Shown here piece by piece: positions 1 to 8,743 of a DNA stretch of 64,000 nt. A program made the position numbers and the translations under genes. Every line of letters starts with the position of its first letter. The stretch's first letter is position 1. Under the pieces are notes generated by a model, which ran no database searches, was not told where the DNA came from, and saw only the letters and a list, made by a program, of their open reading frames with translations. Origin of the DNA: Thermoplasmata archaeon (lineage in GTDB: Archaea; Thermoplasmatota; Thermoplasmata; Lutacidiplasmatales; UBA184); contig JAKIWI010000006.1 in the NCBI GenBank assembly GCA_022750115.1, forward strand, positions 94,085-158,084, given 5' to 3'.

Positions 1-942
1 GGCGCTCCCCAGATCGTCGGCTACGTCGACCCGTTCCTGTTCGGAGGCGCGGCCGTCTGGCTCTCCCCGTTCCCGGTGCTGCGCGCGGAGCTCGCCATCC
101 TCCTGGTCGCCGGCCTGCTCGTTCTCATCCTGCGTCCCGGATGGTTCCGTTCCTTCCCGCTGCTCCCGGCGCTCGCAATTGCCGGGGGAGCGTCCGCGCT
201 CGCCTGGTTCGCCCTCGAAGGGCTGGCGGCGGACCACGTCCGGGCGTTCGAGTTGCTCGCCCCGCTCACCAACGGCGACGAACTCGCCGAGCTCCTGTCG
301 ACGGTCTACGCCGTCGTCGCCACCGTGCCGATCCTCGCGTTGCTCAGCTCGCCCCGTCCCGCCTCCCCCGATCCTCCCCCCGAGCCCCGACGGACACGAC
401 GGTGGTCCCCTGCTCCGTCGGTCACGGTGGCGATCGCCATCGGACTTCTGCTGCTGGTGCCAGGAGTGGCCGTCACGGCGACGCAGCTCCCCACCTCCGA
501 ACATGCGGTCTACGAGTCGTTCGGCAACGTCAGCGCCTCCGACTTCGCGCTGCTCGACTGGGCGAAGACCCATCTTCCCGCGGGCGCGCGGGTCCTGGTC
601 GCGCCGGGAAGTGCCGCGGAGTTCCTCGTCGCCTACGCGCCCTCCATTCGGGTCCTGTATCCGATGGTCGAGGGGTTCGAGTACCCCAACACCACCTACC
701 GCGACCTGCTCGACGAATTGACCCACGGGACCCTGTCGCCGAACGGGTCGGCGGACCTCGCGATCCTCGACGTCGAGTACATCGTGGTGACCGGCGCGAA
801 CACCGTCCTCGCCAACCCGCTCTCCCCGGCCCCGCTGCTCGCCGACCCGAACGGCTTTCCGATCCTGTTCCAGTCGGAGGATGCGTTCGTCTTCGCCCGC
901 ACGGCGGCGGGCGATCCGCCGTTGCTGGCCGCGGTTACGTGA
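1..942 (+). CDS. Multi-spanning membrane protein, C-terminal part (5' end outside window)
   Basis: The reading frame is open from base 1, so the start lies upstream of the window. About four hydrophobic membrane segments are visible in the first 160 codons. They are followed by a polar domain of roughly 140 residues that is probably extracytoplasmic. This layout (membrane bundle, then a C-terminal outer domain) resembles archaeal GT39/PMT-like glycosyltransferases and related membrane enzymes. The catalytic N-terminal loop that would decide this is not in the window. It converges with korB and overlaps its 3' end by a few bases. Function is not assigned. Confidence 0.75.
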   Translation, partial: GAPQIVGYVDPFLFGGAAVWLSPFPVLRAELAILLVAGLLVLILRPGWFRSFPLLPALAIAGGASALAWFALEGLAADHVRAFELLAPLTNGDELAELLSTVYAVVATVPILALLSSPRPASPDPPPEPRRTRRWSPAPSVTVAIAIGLLLLVPGVAVTATQLPTSEHAVYESFGNVSASDFALLDWAKTHLPAGARVLVAPGSAAEFLVAYAPSIRVLYPMVEGFEYPNTTYRDLLDELTHGTLSPNGSADLAILDVEYIVVTGANTVLANPLSPAPLLADPNGFPILFQSEDAFVFARTAAGDPPLLAAVT

Positions 943-1834
943 ACTCGTCGAGCACGCTCTCGTGCCCCTTCATGCCGGCCGGTTGGTGCGAGAGCGGCCC
1001 CGCCTGCAGGACCTCTTCGAGGTCCTCGTACGTCGGCTTCTCGGTCTTGTAGAACAGACCGATCGGGACCTTCTCGCCCCACTCGAGGGAGCGCTGGAAC
1101 GCCTGCGGGAGGTCCGTGGGGTCGTGCCCTGCGCTGTCGAGCTTGTAGACGCGCTGGCGGAACCAGTCGAACGTGTTGATCTTGTTGTAGGTGACGCAGG
1201 GGCTGAGGGCGTCGACGAACGCGAACCCCTTGTGCTGGATGCCGCCCGCGATCAGGTCGGCCATGTGCTTCACGTCGCCGGAGAATCCCCGCGCGACGTA
1301 GGTCGCGCCGGCCGCGAGGGCGAGCGAGATCGGGTCGAGCGGGTTCTCGATCACCCCGCCGGGGGTCGACTTCGTCTTCTGGCCCATCATCGATGTCGGG
1401 GACGCCTGGCCGGTCGTGAGCCCGTAGACCTGGTTGTCCATCGTCACATACGTCATGTCGACGTTGCGGCGCATGGTGTGGATGAAGTGGCCCGCGCCGA
1501 TCCCGAACCCGTCGCCGTCTCCGCCCGTCGCGAGGACGGTGAGGTCGTGGTTCGACCATCGGACCCCCTCGGCGATCGGGAGCGAACGGCCGTGGATGCC
1601 GTGGAATCCGTAGGCCGAGAGGAAGTGCGGCAGGTTCGACGAACAGCCGATCCCCGAGACGATCACGACATTGTGGCTCGGGATCTTGAGGCGCTTCAAC
1701 GCCATCTCGACCGCGGCGACGACTCCGAAGTCGCCGCACCCGGGGCACCAGGTCGGCTTGGTATCGGACTTCCCGACGACGGGCAGCTGCATCCCGACCG
1801 CCGGGACGACCGACGGCGCACTAGTTCCGGCCAT
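935..1834 (-). CDS. korB: 2-oxoacid:ferredoxin oxidoreductase, beta subunit
   Basis: This is the thiamine-diphosphate-binding subunit of a 2-oxoacid:ferredoxin oxidoreductase (299 aa), which oxidatively decarboxylates a 2-oxoacid to acyl-CoA and reduces ferredoxin in the cytoplasm. Visible signatures are CPGCGD at residues 30-35, the GIGCSS segment, the TPP/Mg motif beginning GGDGDGFGIG, and the DNQVYGLTTGQASPT loop. The ATG at 1834 is chosen because it overlaps the end of korA by 14 nt and starts just before the conserved region. An in-frame start at 1891 would lie deep inside korA. The substrate (2-oxoglutarate or a broad range) cannot be fixed from sequence. Confidence 0.93.
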   Translation of the reverse strand: MAGTSAPSVVPAVGMQLPVVGKSDTKPTWCPGCGDFGVVAAVEMALKRLKIPSHNVVIVSGIGCSSNLPHFLSAYGFHGIHGRSLPIAEGVRWSNHDLTVLATGGDGDGFGIGAGHFIHTMRRNVDMTYVTMDNQVYGLTTGQASPTSMMGQKTKSTPGGVIENPLDPISLALAAGATYVARGFSGDVKHMADLIAGGIQHKGFAFVDALSPCVTYNKINTFDWFRQRVYKLDSAGHDPTDLPQAFQRSLEWGEKVPIGLFYKTEKPTYEDLEEVLQAGPLSHQPAGMKGHESVLDEFT

Positions 1835-3575
1835 ACCCCAACACCTCGACGGCTTTCGCCATGATCTCGAACGGATAGAATGGCTCCCCATCGTACTTCA
1901 GGAGCCGCTGGGGGATCGCGCGCCCCGTCTCGGCGCGGATGAGCCGGCCGAGCTGGCCCGAGTAGTTCGCTTCGACGAGCAACGTCGACTTCGCGCGGCC
2001 GAGCGCCTCATCGACCGGCTTCGCGTGGAGCGGCCAGACGGTGCGAATGTTGAGCAGGTTCGTCGCCACGTTGCGGCGCGCGAGTCCGATCATCGCATCC
2101 CGAACCGGGCCGACGGTGGAACCCCAGGCGACGAAGGTGAGCGGCGCGTCGGCAGGGCCTTCGAGCGCGGGCGGGTCGGTCGCGCCCTCGAGCCCGGTGA
2201 GCTTGCCCATCCGCTTCTGCATCATCTTCGTCCGCTCGGCCACCCAGACGGGCAGGCCGGATTTCACGTCCGAGATGAGGTGCCCCTTTTCGTCGTGTTC
2301 GTCCGAGCCGGCGATCCAGTTGAGGCCCGGCTGGCCGGGGAGCGAGCGCGGCGAGACGCCCGAGGGGGTGTACTGGTAGCGCTTGTACTCGTGGCCGTTC
2401 GAGGGCACCGAGTACAGCGAGGGGATGTCGACATTGAGGTCGATCTCGGAGCGGTCGACCGTCATGTAGTTCTCCGAGAGGTGGAGGTCGCTCGCGAGGA
2501 GGATCGGCGTCTGCCAGTCCTCGGCGAGCTGGAAGGCGCGGATCGTGGCCTTGTACGCCTCGGCCGCGTTGGCCGGGGCGAGGATCGCCCGAGGGAACTC
2601 ACCCTGCCCGGCGCCGAGCATCAGGTTGAGGTCGCCCTGCTCGGTCTTCGTCGGGAGTCCGGTCGACGGCCCCGAGCGCTGCGACTCGACGACGACCAAG
2701 GGGATCTCGGTCATGCCGGCCATGCCGAGCGCCTCGACCATGAGCGAGAATCCGCCGCCGCTCGTCGCGGTCATCGACCGGACGCCGCCGTACGACGCGC
2801 CGATCGCCATGTTGATCGCGGCGAGCTCGTCTTCGGCCTGCTTCACCACGACGCCGAGCTCGACCGAGTGCGCGGCGAGCCAGTGCATGATCGTCGAGGC
2901 GGGGGTCATCGGATACTGGGCGAGGAACTTGCAACCGGCGGCCGCGGCGCCGAGGGCGATCGCGGCGTTCCCGGTCATGAGGAGCTTCGGCTCGCCCGCC
3001 TTGGCGATCGCCCGGTCGTGCGCGCCCGTTTTGGATTGGGCGTGCGCGTAGCCGTCGGCCGCCGCCCCGAGGTTCCAGTCGGCGATGTCCCCCTTCTTCT
3101 TGCCGAACGAGTCGGCGAGGGTGCCTTGGAGGATCTCGAGGGGAATCCCCGCGAGGAAGGCGCTCGCCCCCAGGCCCGCGGCGTTCTGGAGGATCGACTG
3201 GCTGGTGTATTTTCGCGCGATCTCGAGCGTCGGTACCGGGAGCGCCTTCACTCCTGCGGGCAGCGAGTCGGCGGCGACCGGGAACTTCTCCGGGTCGAAC
3301 ACCACGACGCCTCCCTTCGAGAGGCTGGGAGCGTGGATGTCGACGGTGTCCTTGTTCAGCGCGAACAGCACGTCGCAGCCGTCACCCTGAGAGTGAACTC
3401 GCTCGGTCGAGGCGCGCGCCTGGAACCAGACGTGACCGCCGCGGATGACGGACTGGTAGGCGTTGAGCCCGAACAGGTTCAGCCCCATCCGGGAGAACGA
3501 CTTCGACAGAACCTCGCCGACGGAGGCGATCCCGTCGCCGGCCGCGCCCCCGGCGCGGACCGAAATCTCGCCCAT
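1821..3575 (-). CDS. korA: 2-oxoacid:ferredoxin oxidoreductase, fused gamma-alpha subunit
   Basis: This 584-residue subunit combines the gamma domain (residues about 1-180, RAGGAAGDGIASVG near the start, QSVIRGG near 45) and the pyrimidine-binding alpha domain (about 190-584, with the YPMTPAS motif where the family has YPITPxS). It forms the catalytic complex with the beta subunit encoded immediately downstream. Fused gamma-alpha is the usual arrangement in Halobacteria, Sulfolobus and Thermoplasmata. An archaeal TATA-like box on the minus strand at 3599-3606 lies about 25 nt before the ATG, so the operon probably has a leaderless transcript. KorA is the first gene of the two-gene operon. Confidence 0.93.
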   Translation of the reverse strand: MGEISVRAGGAAGDGIASVGEVLSKSFSRMGLNLFGLNAYQSVIRGGHVWFQARASTERVHSQGDGCDVLFALNKDTVDIHAPSLSKGGVVVFDPEKFPVAADSLPAGVKALPVPTLEIARKYTSQSILQNAAGLGASAFLAGIPLEILQGTLADSFGKKKGDIADWNLGAAADGYAHAQSKTGAHDRAIAKAGEPKLLMTGNAAIALGAAAAGCKFLAQYPMTPASTIMHWLAAHSVELGVVVKQAEDELAAINMAIGASYGGVRSMTATSGGGFSLMVEALGMAGMTEIPLVVVESQRSGPSTGLPTKTEQGDLNLMLGAGQGEFPRAILAPANAAEAYKATIRAFQLAEDWQTPILLASDLHLSENYMTVDRSEIDLNVDIPSLYSVPSNGHEYKRYQYTPSGVSPRSLPGQPGLNWIAGSDEHDEKGHLISDVKSGLPVWVAERTKMMQKRMGKLTGLEGATDPPALEGPADAPLTFVAWGSTVGPVRDAMIGLARRNVATNLLNIRTVWPLHAKPVDEALGRAKSTLLVEANYSGQLGRLIRAETGRAIPQRLLKYDGEPFYPFEIMAKAVEVLGYGRN

Positions 3576-3598
3576 CGACGCGCTTCGAGCGGGAGTGC

Positions 3599-3606
3599 AT
3601 ATTAAT
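3599..3606 (-). promoter_or_regulatory. TATA-like box of korAB
   Basis: The minus strand reads TTAATATG, centred about 27 nt before the korA ATG. That is the archaeal TATA-to-TSS distance and implies a leaderless korA transcript. Confidence 0.6.
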
Positions 3607-3699
3607 GGGTTGCCGGGCCCGGACCGACAGGGGACCGCCGGCGTGTCGCTGGGGCGCGGCGGCGAAAGAGGTTAGGCACGCTCAACCCTCCCACGTGTC

Positions 3700-3957
3700 G
3701 TGGTCGGCACGGTCGTGGTCCGCCTCTACGCCACGGCCCGGGAGGCCGTGGGAAACGCCCGACTCGAACGACCGGCTGGGCCGCACGGCGTCTCCGTCGG
3801 GGGTCTGCTCGATGCGTTGTCCCACGACTACCCGGCCCTCGCCCCGATCCTCCGACACGCGCGCTTCGCCCGGAACGGGAGCTACCTGCGCGGCCGCTCC
3901 GGGCGACTTCGTCCGGGCGACGAGCTCGCGATCCACCCGCCCTATAGTGGTGGATAG
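3700..3957 (+). CDS. moaD: MoaD/ubiquitin-like sulfur carrier protein
   Basis: This 85-residue beta-grasp protein ends in Gly-Gly, the residues that are adenylated and thiocarboxylated in MoaD/SAMP proteins. It has the typical VRLYATAREAVG start and the RPGDELAIHPPYSGG end. It sits 2 nt upstream of moaE, so the pair should form molybdopterin synthase, which inserts the two dithiolene sulfurs into precursor Z. In archaea the same protein may also serve as a SAMP modifier. The GTG at 3700 is the first start that keeps the whole domain. Confidence 0.88.
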   Translation: MVGTVVVRLYATAREAVGNARLERPAGPHGVSVGGLLDALSHDYPALAPILRHARFARNGSYLRGRSGRLRPGDELAIHPPYSGG

Positions 3958-3959
3958 TC

Positions 3960-4433
3960 GTGTCCGTCCGGATCTCCCCGCGCCCGCTCGATCTGGACCA
4001 GGCGACCCGAGAGCTCGGCCGGCGCGATGCGGGCGCGGTCGTGGTGTTCGCCGGAATCGTGCGTCCCGACTCGACGCCAGCCGGGAAGGTTCGTGCGTTG
4101 TTCTACGAAGCGGACTCGGTGATGGTCCGCAAGTCCCTCGCGCGCATCGCCCGCGAGACCCTCGCTCGCCCCGGTGTGCAGCGCGTCGTCCTTTGGCACC
4201 GAACCGGCCTGCTCGCGGTCGGCGAAGTGTCGGTCGTCGTGGGAGCCGCGGCGGGCCACCGCGCCCAGGCCTTCTCCGCCGCCCGACGGCTGATCGAGGC
4301 GGTCAAGCGCGACGCGCCGATCTGGAAGACGGATCGACTTTGGTCCCCGCCTCCACGGCGGCGACCCCCATCCCCTCCGCGGGGCTCCCGGAGTACCGGT
4401 CGTGCTCGGAGAACCGGGGCAGCTCGACGCTAG
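3960..4433 (+). CDS. moaE: Molybdopterin synthase catalytic subunit MoaE
   Basis: This is the large subunit of molybdopterin synthase (157 aa). Signatures are GAVVVFAGIVR near residue 25, the HRTGLLAVGEVSVVVGAAAGHR segment near 80-100, and KRDAPIWKTD near 115 with the active-site lysines. After the conserved core there is a tail of about 30 residues rich in Arg, Pro and Ser that ordinary MoaE lacks. The start is GTG, 2 nt after the moaD stop, so the genes are translationally coupled. No other molybdenum-cofactor gene lies in the window. Confidence 0.9.
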   Translation: MSVRISPRPLDLDQATRELGRRDAGAVVVFAGIVRPDSTPAGKVRALFYEADSVMVRKSLARIARETLARPGVQRVVLWHRTGLLAVGEVSVVVGAAAGHRAQAFSAARRLIEAVKRDAPIWKTDRLWSPPPRRRPPSPPRGSRSTGRARRTGAARR

Positions 4434-4496
4434 GCCGACGAAGCCGGCTCGAACACCGACCGCGTCGGTTCGCTCGTCGGCACCCTCGGTCGTCCG

Positions 4497-4504
4497 TTAT
4501 ATAC
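4497..4504 (+). promoter_or_regulatory. TATA box of mrp
   Basis: TTATATAC is one of the clearest archaeal TATA boxes in the window. Its centre is 24-25 nt before ATG 4525, which fixes that ATG as the start of a leaderless gene in preference to the upstream in-frame ATG at 4402. Confidence 0.75.
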
Positions 4505-4524
4505 CGTGGGCCGGCTCCGTGACG

Positions 4525-5400
4525 ATGGCCGGACCGAGCACGAGCCCCCCCGGTCCGCAGCCGACCTCCCAGCCGCCCGGGGGACCCGCCACCCGCGGGC
4601 GTCCCGGCGGAGTGCTTCAGAAGATGGGCAAGGGCCAGATCGCCCATGTGGTGGCGGTCGGATCCGGCAAGGGCGGCGTGGGAAAGTCCGCCACGACGGC
4701 GTTGCTCGCCGCCGAGCTGCGTCGGCGAGGTCTATCGGTCGGCCTGCTCGACGCCGATGTGACGGGCCCGTCCGTCCCGAAGCTGTTCGGCCTGGCGGGG
4801 CCGCTCCTCGACAAGGGGGAAGGCATCGAGCCGAAGTCGACGCCGAGCGGCATCCCGGTGGTCTCCTCCCAGTTCCTGGTGGAGGACGAGCAGGCGCCGG
4901 TGATCTGGCGCGGTCCGCTGGTGACCCGCCTCATCATGCAGTTCTTCGGGGGCGTCAACTGGAACAAGCTCGACTACCTGTTGATCGACATGCCGCCCGG
5001 GACGAGCGACGTCCCGCTCACCGTGTTCCAGACCATCCCGATCGATGGGATGGTGTTCGTGTTCACGCCGCAGGAGCTCGCCGGAATGATCGTCAAAAAG
5101 GCGATGAACATGGCCCGCGACCTCCACGTCCCGCTCCTCGGCGCGGTGGAGAACATGAGCTTCCTCAACTGCCCGCACTGCGGCGAGCGGATCCTCCCGT
5201 TCGGTGAGAGCGGCGTCGACGCCATCGCCCGTGAGTATGGCGTGCCCGTACTCGGCAAGCTGCCCCTCGACCCCGCGCTCTCGGCCGCCGCCGACCACGG
5301 AACGATTGGCGACTACCAGTCGGACGCCGTCCGGGCTCTCGGCGAAGCGTTCCTCGCCGCCGTCGCCGCGCAAACGTCGAGCGCGGTCACGACCCTGTAG
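4525..5400 (+). CDS. mrp: Mrp/NBP35-family Fe-S carrier ATPase
   Basis: This P-loop ATPase of the Mrp/ApbC family (291 aa) carries and delivers Fe-S clusters to apo-proteins in the cytoplasm. The deviant Walker A motif GSGKGGVGKS is at residues 46-55. DADVTGPSVPKLFG and DMPPGTSD follow, and the cluster-binding CPHCG lies near residue 216. The first 35 residues are a Pro/Gly-rich low-complexity segment. Start choice rests on the TATA box 25 nt upstream. It converges with the TraB-like gene, overlapping 14 nt at the 3' ends. Confidence 0.93.
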   Translation: MAGPSTSPPGPQPTSQPPGGPATRGRPGGVLQKMGKGQIAHVVAVGSGKGGVGKSATTALLAAELRRRGLSVGLLDADVTGPSVPKLFGLAGPLLDKGEGIEPKSTPSGIPVVSSQFLVEDEQAPVIWRGPLVTRLIMQFFGGVNWNKLDYLLIDMPPGTSDVPLTVFQTIPIDGMVFVFTPQELAGMIVKKAMNMARDLHVPLLGAVENMSFLNCPHCGERILPFGESGVDAIAREYGVPVLGKLPLDPALSAAADHGTIGDYQSDAVRALGEAFLAAVAAQTSSAVTTL

Positions 5401-6130
5401 GTTCGCGAAGGGCGCCGAACGCCACCGTCTCGCACGGGACCCCGCGCCCTCGGAGAGCCGCGGCGAGCCCGGCGACGTGCGCGTCCCCCACGACGGCGGC
5501 CACCCGGCCGTAGCCGTTGCGTCGGGCGTCCACAAGTCGCCCCGCCATGTGCTCGTTCCGCTCGTCCAGAAGGACGCGGGCGACCGAGGGGTACGCCTGG
5601 CGGAGCTGGTCGACGTAGTCCTGGGGCGAGTCGACGTACTTGTCGATCTCGTGCCGCACGAGTCGGGACGGGAGGAACAGGCCGACGATGCTCCCCACGA
5701 GGAGGCCGATCCGCTCCTTGGGCGACAGGGAGGCGATCAGCCGACCGACCGTCTGGCGGATCGGGTCGTCGATGAGGAGCAACGGGATTCCCCGCTCCCT
5801 CGCGACGGTGGCCGCGCTGCGCATCTCCGCACCCGCGAACCCCGCGCCGAGGTCGCCCCCGAGGCGCCGTTGGACGACGCTCCAGAGGCGCAGGAACAGC
5901 GGTGCGTCCCCCCCGCGCCCGGACACCGGCGTTTCCGCGAGCAGCGAGCGGGCCCGCTCCTCGTCGAGCTCGACCGCGATGGCGTCGAGCGGCCGGTCCT
6001 TCAGGGTCCGCCGGATCGCGGCGTCGAGGTCCACGACGTGGGCGGCGCCCACGAGCAGGACCGGCGCCTCGAGCGTGCTACTGAACACATCGAGGGGACC
6101 CCGGTCGGCCAGATGGGGGTTGCGCCCCAC
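5387..6130 (-). CDS. TraB/PrgY-like protein
   Basis: This protein of about 247 aa matches the TraB/PrgY/GumN superfamily: LLVGAAHV near the N-terminus, an AVELDEERA segment, and LLDERNEHMA followed by VVGDAHVAG near the C-terminus. The GxxH and HxxG histidines and glutamates are typical of this putative metal-dependent hydrolase fold. A central hydrophobic stretch near residue 150 could be a membrane segment, as in archaeal homologues. The GTG at 6130 is used. A second GTG at 6088, just before the conserved part, is an alternative. Cellular role is unknown. Confidence 0.8.
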   Translation of the reverse strand: MGRNPHLADRGPLDVFSSTLEAPVLLVGAAHVVDLDAAIRRTLKDRPLDAIAVELDEERARSLLAETPVSGRGGDAPLFLRLWSVVQRRLGGDLGAGFAGAEMRSAATVARERGIPLLLIDDPIRQTVGRLIASLSPKERIGLLVGSIVGLFLPSRLVRHEIDKYVDSPQDYVDQLRQAYPSVARVLLDERNEHMAGRLVDARRNGYGRVAAVVGDAHVAGLAAALRGRGVPCETVAFGALREPTGS

Positions 6131-6167
6131 CGCGAGGCATTTGGACTGGGACGGCTACGTCGTCGCC

Positions 6168-7250
6168 GTGCTGACCCCGTTTCCACCGCCGCAGGACCCG
6201 AAACCGCCCCGGGGCCGAACCCGTCACCCATTCTTCATGCACGAAATGATCCGGCGCCAGCACGTCGCCGTGAAGGCGACGCTCGCGGCGGCTGGAGAGT
6301 TCCACACCCAACTCCCAGTTCGCGACCCCAAGGCTCGCCTGCTGACCCTGGGGATCGGGACATCGTATCACGCGGCCCTCGCCGTCGCCTTCGCGGCACG
6401 CGAGGCATCGCCCGGCCGAGTGGTGGAAGCCCGGCCCGCGTTCGAGTTCTTGGACACGCCGGCCGAGATGGGGTCCGACGTCGCGATGGTGTTCTCCGAA
6501 TCCGCCGAGACCCACGTGACCGTCCGGGCGATGGAGCTCCTGCGGAGCCGGAAGGTCCCGACGTTGCTCGTCACCGCGGCCCCCCAGGGGGAGGGGCGCG
6601 CCGTCGCCACCGAGGTATTCGAGACGAAGCATGCGCAAGAGTCGTCCTGGACCCACACGGTCAGCTACTCGGCGGCGATCGCTGCCGGCTGGGCGCTCGT
6701 CCAGCCGCGGCCGGACCCGGTGGCGGACGCGACGGTGGTCCAAGCGGTCGAGGACGCGCTCGCGCTCGAGCCGCGGGTGATGGAGACCGTGGAAGCGCTC
6801 GGGGACCGCGACCGGTTCCTCATCGTCGGTTCGGGCAGCGCGGCGGCCAGCGCGCGGGAAGCAGCCCTCAAGATCCGAGAAGCCACGCGCCGCTTTGCGG
6901 CGGCCGTCGGCGTCGAGGAGCTGCTCCATGGTGTGCTCCCCTCGGTCAACGAGCGCACGGCCGTGCTCGCGATCACCGGGACCTCGCTCGAACGACGGCG
7001 CGCGGACGAGGGCCTCGCGGCGGTCCGCCACCTGGACGGGTTCACCTGGCTTGTCGATACCTCCGCCGGTCCGAGCATCGAATCCGGCCTCTCGCTGCCT
7101 CCCGTCCCGCCGGGCATCGCTCCCGTCGTGCAGGCGATCCCCTTGCAGTCGCTCGCGTACTGGATGGCCGTTCAGGACGGGCTGAACCCGGACATCATGG
7201 GGCTCGACGACCCGAAGGTCCTCGCCGCGCGGCGCAGCTTCGGGATCTGA
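6168..7250 (+). CDS. GlmS-like double-SIS sugar-phosphate isomerase/deaminase
   Basis: This two-SIS-domain protein (360 aa) corresponds to the isomerase half of GlmS without the glutaminase domain. The N-terminal HPFFMHEMIRRQ matches the HFMxxEIxxQ hallmark of GlmS isomerase domains. GIGTSYHAA (SIS 1) and VGSGSAAASAREAALKIRE (SIS 2) are phosphosugar-binding motifs, and LKIRE carries the catalytic Glu region. Archaeal glucosamine-6-phosphate deaminases (GlmD) have this architecture, so a deaminase or isomerase role is likely. GTG 6168 is preferred because a TATA-like CATTTGG (6139-6145) lies 25 nt upstream. ATG 6237 would cut off the hallmark motif. Confidence 0.8.
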   Translation: MLTPFPPPQDPKPPRGRTRHPFFMHEMIRRQHVAVKATLAAAGEFHTQLPVRDPKARLLTLGIGTSYHAALAVAFAAREASPGRVVEARPAFEFLDTPAEMGSDVAMVFSESAETHVTVRAMELLRSRKVPTLLVTAAPQGEGRAVATEVFETKHAQESSWTHTVSYSAAIAAGWALVQPRPDPVADATVVQAVEDALALEPRVMETVEALGDRDRFLIVGSGSAAASAREAALKIREATRRFAAAVGVEELLHGVLPSVNERTAVLAITGTSLERRRADEGLAAVRHLDGFTWLVDTSAGPSIESGLSLPPVPPGIAPVVQAIPLQSLAYWMAVQDGLNPDIMGLDDPKVLAARRSFGI

Positions 7251-7324
7251 AACCTCCCCCAGCGGCGACCGCGGCGCCCGAGGACCGCGCCAAACCCAAA
7301 TACGGGAGGTCGGTCGCGCGCGCG

Positions 7325-7624
7325 ATGGCCCTCACGATCTTTGAAGTCCCGAGCACCCGCCGCACCGAGCTCGATGCGGCGCTCCGTGACGACATCGTTT
7401 CGCGGCAGAGCCAGAAGATCCGCGACGCGCCCTCCGCGGGCGGCCCCGCGGGGCAGCTCTACGTCGTCGTGAGCGGCGCGCCCGAGGCGGTCGCGCGGGC
7501 GGATGGGCTTCTGACCCCGCTGGGTCGCAAGCTCCCTCCCGCGGAGGCCGACAGCCTGCAGAAGAAGTTCCAGGACGAGGACGACGCAGCGTCCGCGGGC
7601 ATGGGCCTCTTCTTCACCGAGTAG
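7325..7624 (+). CDS. Small conserved-looking protein, unknown function
   Basis: A 99-residue soluble protein with no recognised domain. It begins LTIFEVPSTRRTELD and ends with an acidic segment and GMGLFFTE. A TATA-like CAAATAC is about 27 nt upstream (7296-7302), which supports the ATG at 7325 as a leaderless start. It ends 5 nt before the convergent GPN GTPase. Codon use matches its neighbours. Confidence 0.7.
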   Translation: MALTIFEVPSTRRTELDAALRDDIVSRQSQKIRDAPSAGGPAGQLYVVVSGAPEAVARADGLLTPLGRKLPPAEADSLQKKFQDEDDAASAGMGLFFTE

Positions 7625-7629
7625 CGGGC

Positions 7630-8424
7630 CTACTCTCGCTCTTCGGGGCTGTGCGACGGCTCGAGGTCGTCGCCGCCCGAGAAGCTCTGCTGGAACTGCC
7701 GGTACAGGTTCTCGAGGCCGACCCCGCTCCGCGCGGAAGTCGGGATCAGCGTGGCGAGCGGGGCCAGGGCCTCCATCGCGCGGAACAGCTCGGTCGAGAG
7801 CGCGAGGTCCGGCGTCGCGACGTCGCGGGTGACCGCGTCGTAGAGGCGGCCCGGCTCGTCCGACCAGCCGAGGATCTCCTCGAGCCGTTCGGGCACGACG
7901 AGGTCCGTCTTGGTGAGGACGTTCACGGTCGGGAGTCGGAACCGGAACTCGACCGTCGCGGAGAGAAGGAGGAGCGAGACGAAGCCGTTGGGAGTCTTCG
8001 CGAGCGCCGGGTCGAACAGGAACGTGATCAAGGAACGCTCGCCGCTCAGCGCATCGACGATGGCGCGCGATGCCTCTCGGAAGGCGAACAGCTCGATCTG
8101 CCCCGGGGTGTCCACGAGCAGGTAGTCGGAGCGGAACTCCGAGAGCGCTTGTTTCACGTCGAACACTTTGAGCGCGATCATGTCGGCGGCGGCGACCTGC
8201 GCGCCGTTCGGGCCGAGCTCGTGCTCCTCCATGACCTCGGACAGCCGCACCCACTCGCGGATGTCGACGTCGGGCGCGAGGTCGGGACTCTCATTCCCCG
8301 GGTCGAGGTTGAGGACCGTCGCGTCGTAGCCGGAGGTCTTCAGGTAGTTGCGGAACGCCGTGACGAGGTTCGTCTTGCCGGCACCGGCGGTCCCGGTGAA
8401 GTAGACCGTCTGGGGCTCGTCCAT
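7630..8424 (-). CDS. GPN-loop GTPase
   Basis: This 264-residue GTPase belongs to the GPN/XAB1 family. It has Walker A GTAGAGKT at residues 11-18, the diagnostic GPN loop in ELGPNGAQ near residue 70, VDTPGQIE (switch/Walker B) and the base-recognition NVLTKTDL. Archaeal and eukaryotic GPN GTPases dimerise through the GPN loop, and the eukaryotic members take part in assembly and nuclear import of RNA polymerase II. The archaeal role is unsettled. It is the last gene of a probable rps8e-srp19-gpn transcript: srp19 ends directly where it begins. Confidence 0.9.
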   Translation of the reverse strand: MDEPQTVYFTGTAGAGKTNLVTAFRNYLKTSGYDATVLNLDPGNESPDLAPDVDIREWVRLSEVMEEHELGPNGAQVAAADMIALKVFDVKQALSEFRSDYLLVDTPGQIELFAFREASRAIVDALSGERSLITFLFDPALAKTPNGFVSLLLLSATVEFRFRLPTVNVLTKTDLVVPERLEEILGWSDEPGRLYDAVTRDVATPDLALSTELFRAMEALAPLATLIPTSARSGVGLENLYRQFQQSFSGGDDLEPSHSPEERE

Positions 8425-8724
8425 CTAGTGCGTCGCCCCCGCCGCCCGCCTCCGCGTCAGCTCGGCGCCGAGCCGCCGCAAAAACTCGGCCTTGGAGACG
8501 CCCGGCTGCTTCACGACCTTGAGGCGGCCCGCGTAGGTCGAAACCTCGCGGGGGTACTGCTTGTCCGGCTCCGCGGTCGCGACGAAGCCGAGCTTCGTCG
8601 CCGCCTCGGCAATCTCGGAGAGGGTCGCGTCCGCGACGGCGATCCGGTTGGGGACGCGTCGACCCAAGGCGCGCGTCACGCCCTGCTTCACGTAGGTGGG
8701 GTAGACGAAGAAATGGTCGGGCAT
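8425..8724 (-). CDS. srp19: Signal recognition particle protein SRP19
   Basis: This RNA-binding protein of 99 residues joins helices 6 and 8 of 7S RNA so that SRP54 can bind. The motifs FVYPTYVKQGVTRALGRRVP, the LSEIAEAATKLG helix and PDKQYPRE fit the family. ATG 8724 is used: a longer in-frame start at 8769 would add 15 residues with no family match. It abuts the GPN GTPase start and lies 19 nt after rps8e. Confidence 0.88.
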   Translation of the reverse strand: MPDHFFVYPTYVKQGVTRALGRRVPNRIAVADATLSEIAEAATKLGFVATAEPDKQYPREVSTYAGRLKVVKQPGVSKAEFLRRLGAELTRRRAAGATH

Positions 8725-8743
8725 CCCCGTCTCAGGGTGGGGT

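Noticed and set aside
1671-3605. A 644-codon plus-strand frame over korA
   Set aside because: KorA on the minus strand has complete domain motifs. The plus frame is Arg/Glu-rich low-complexity sequence caused by high GC.
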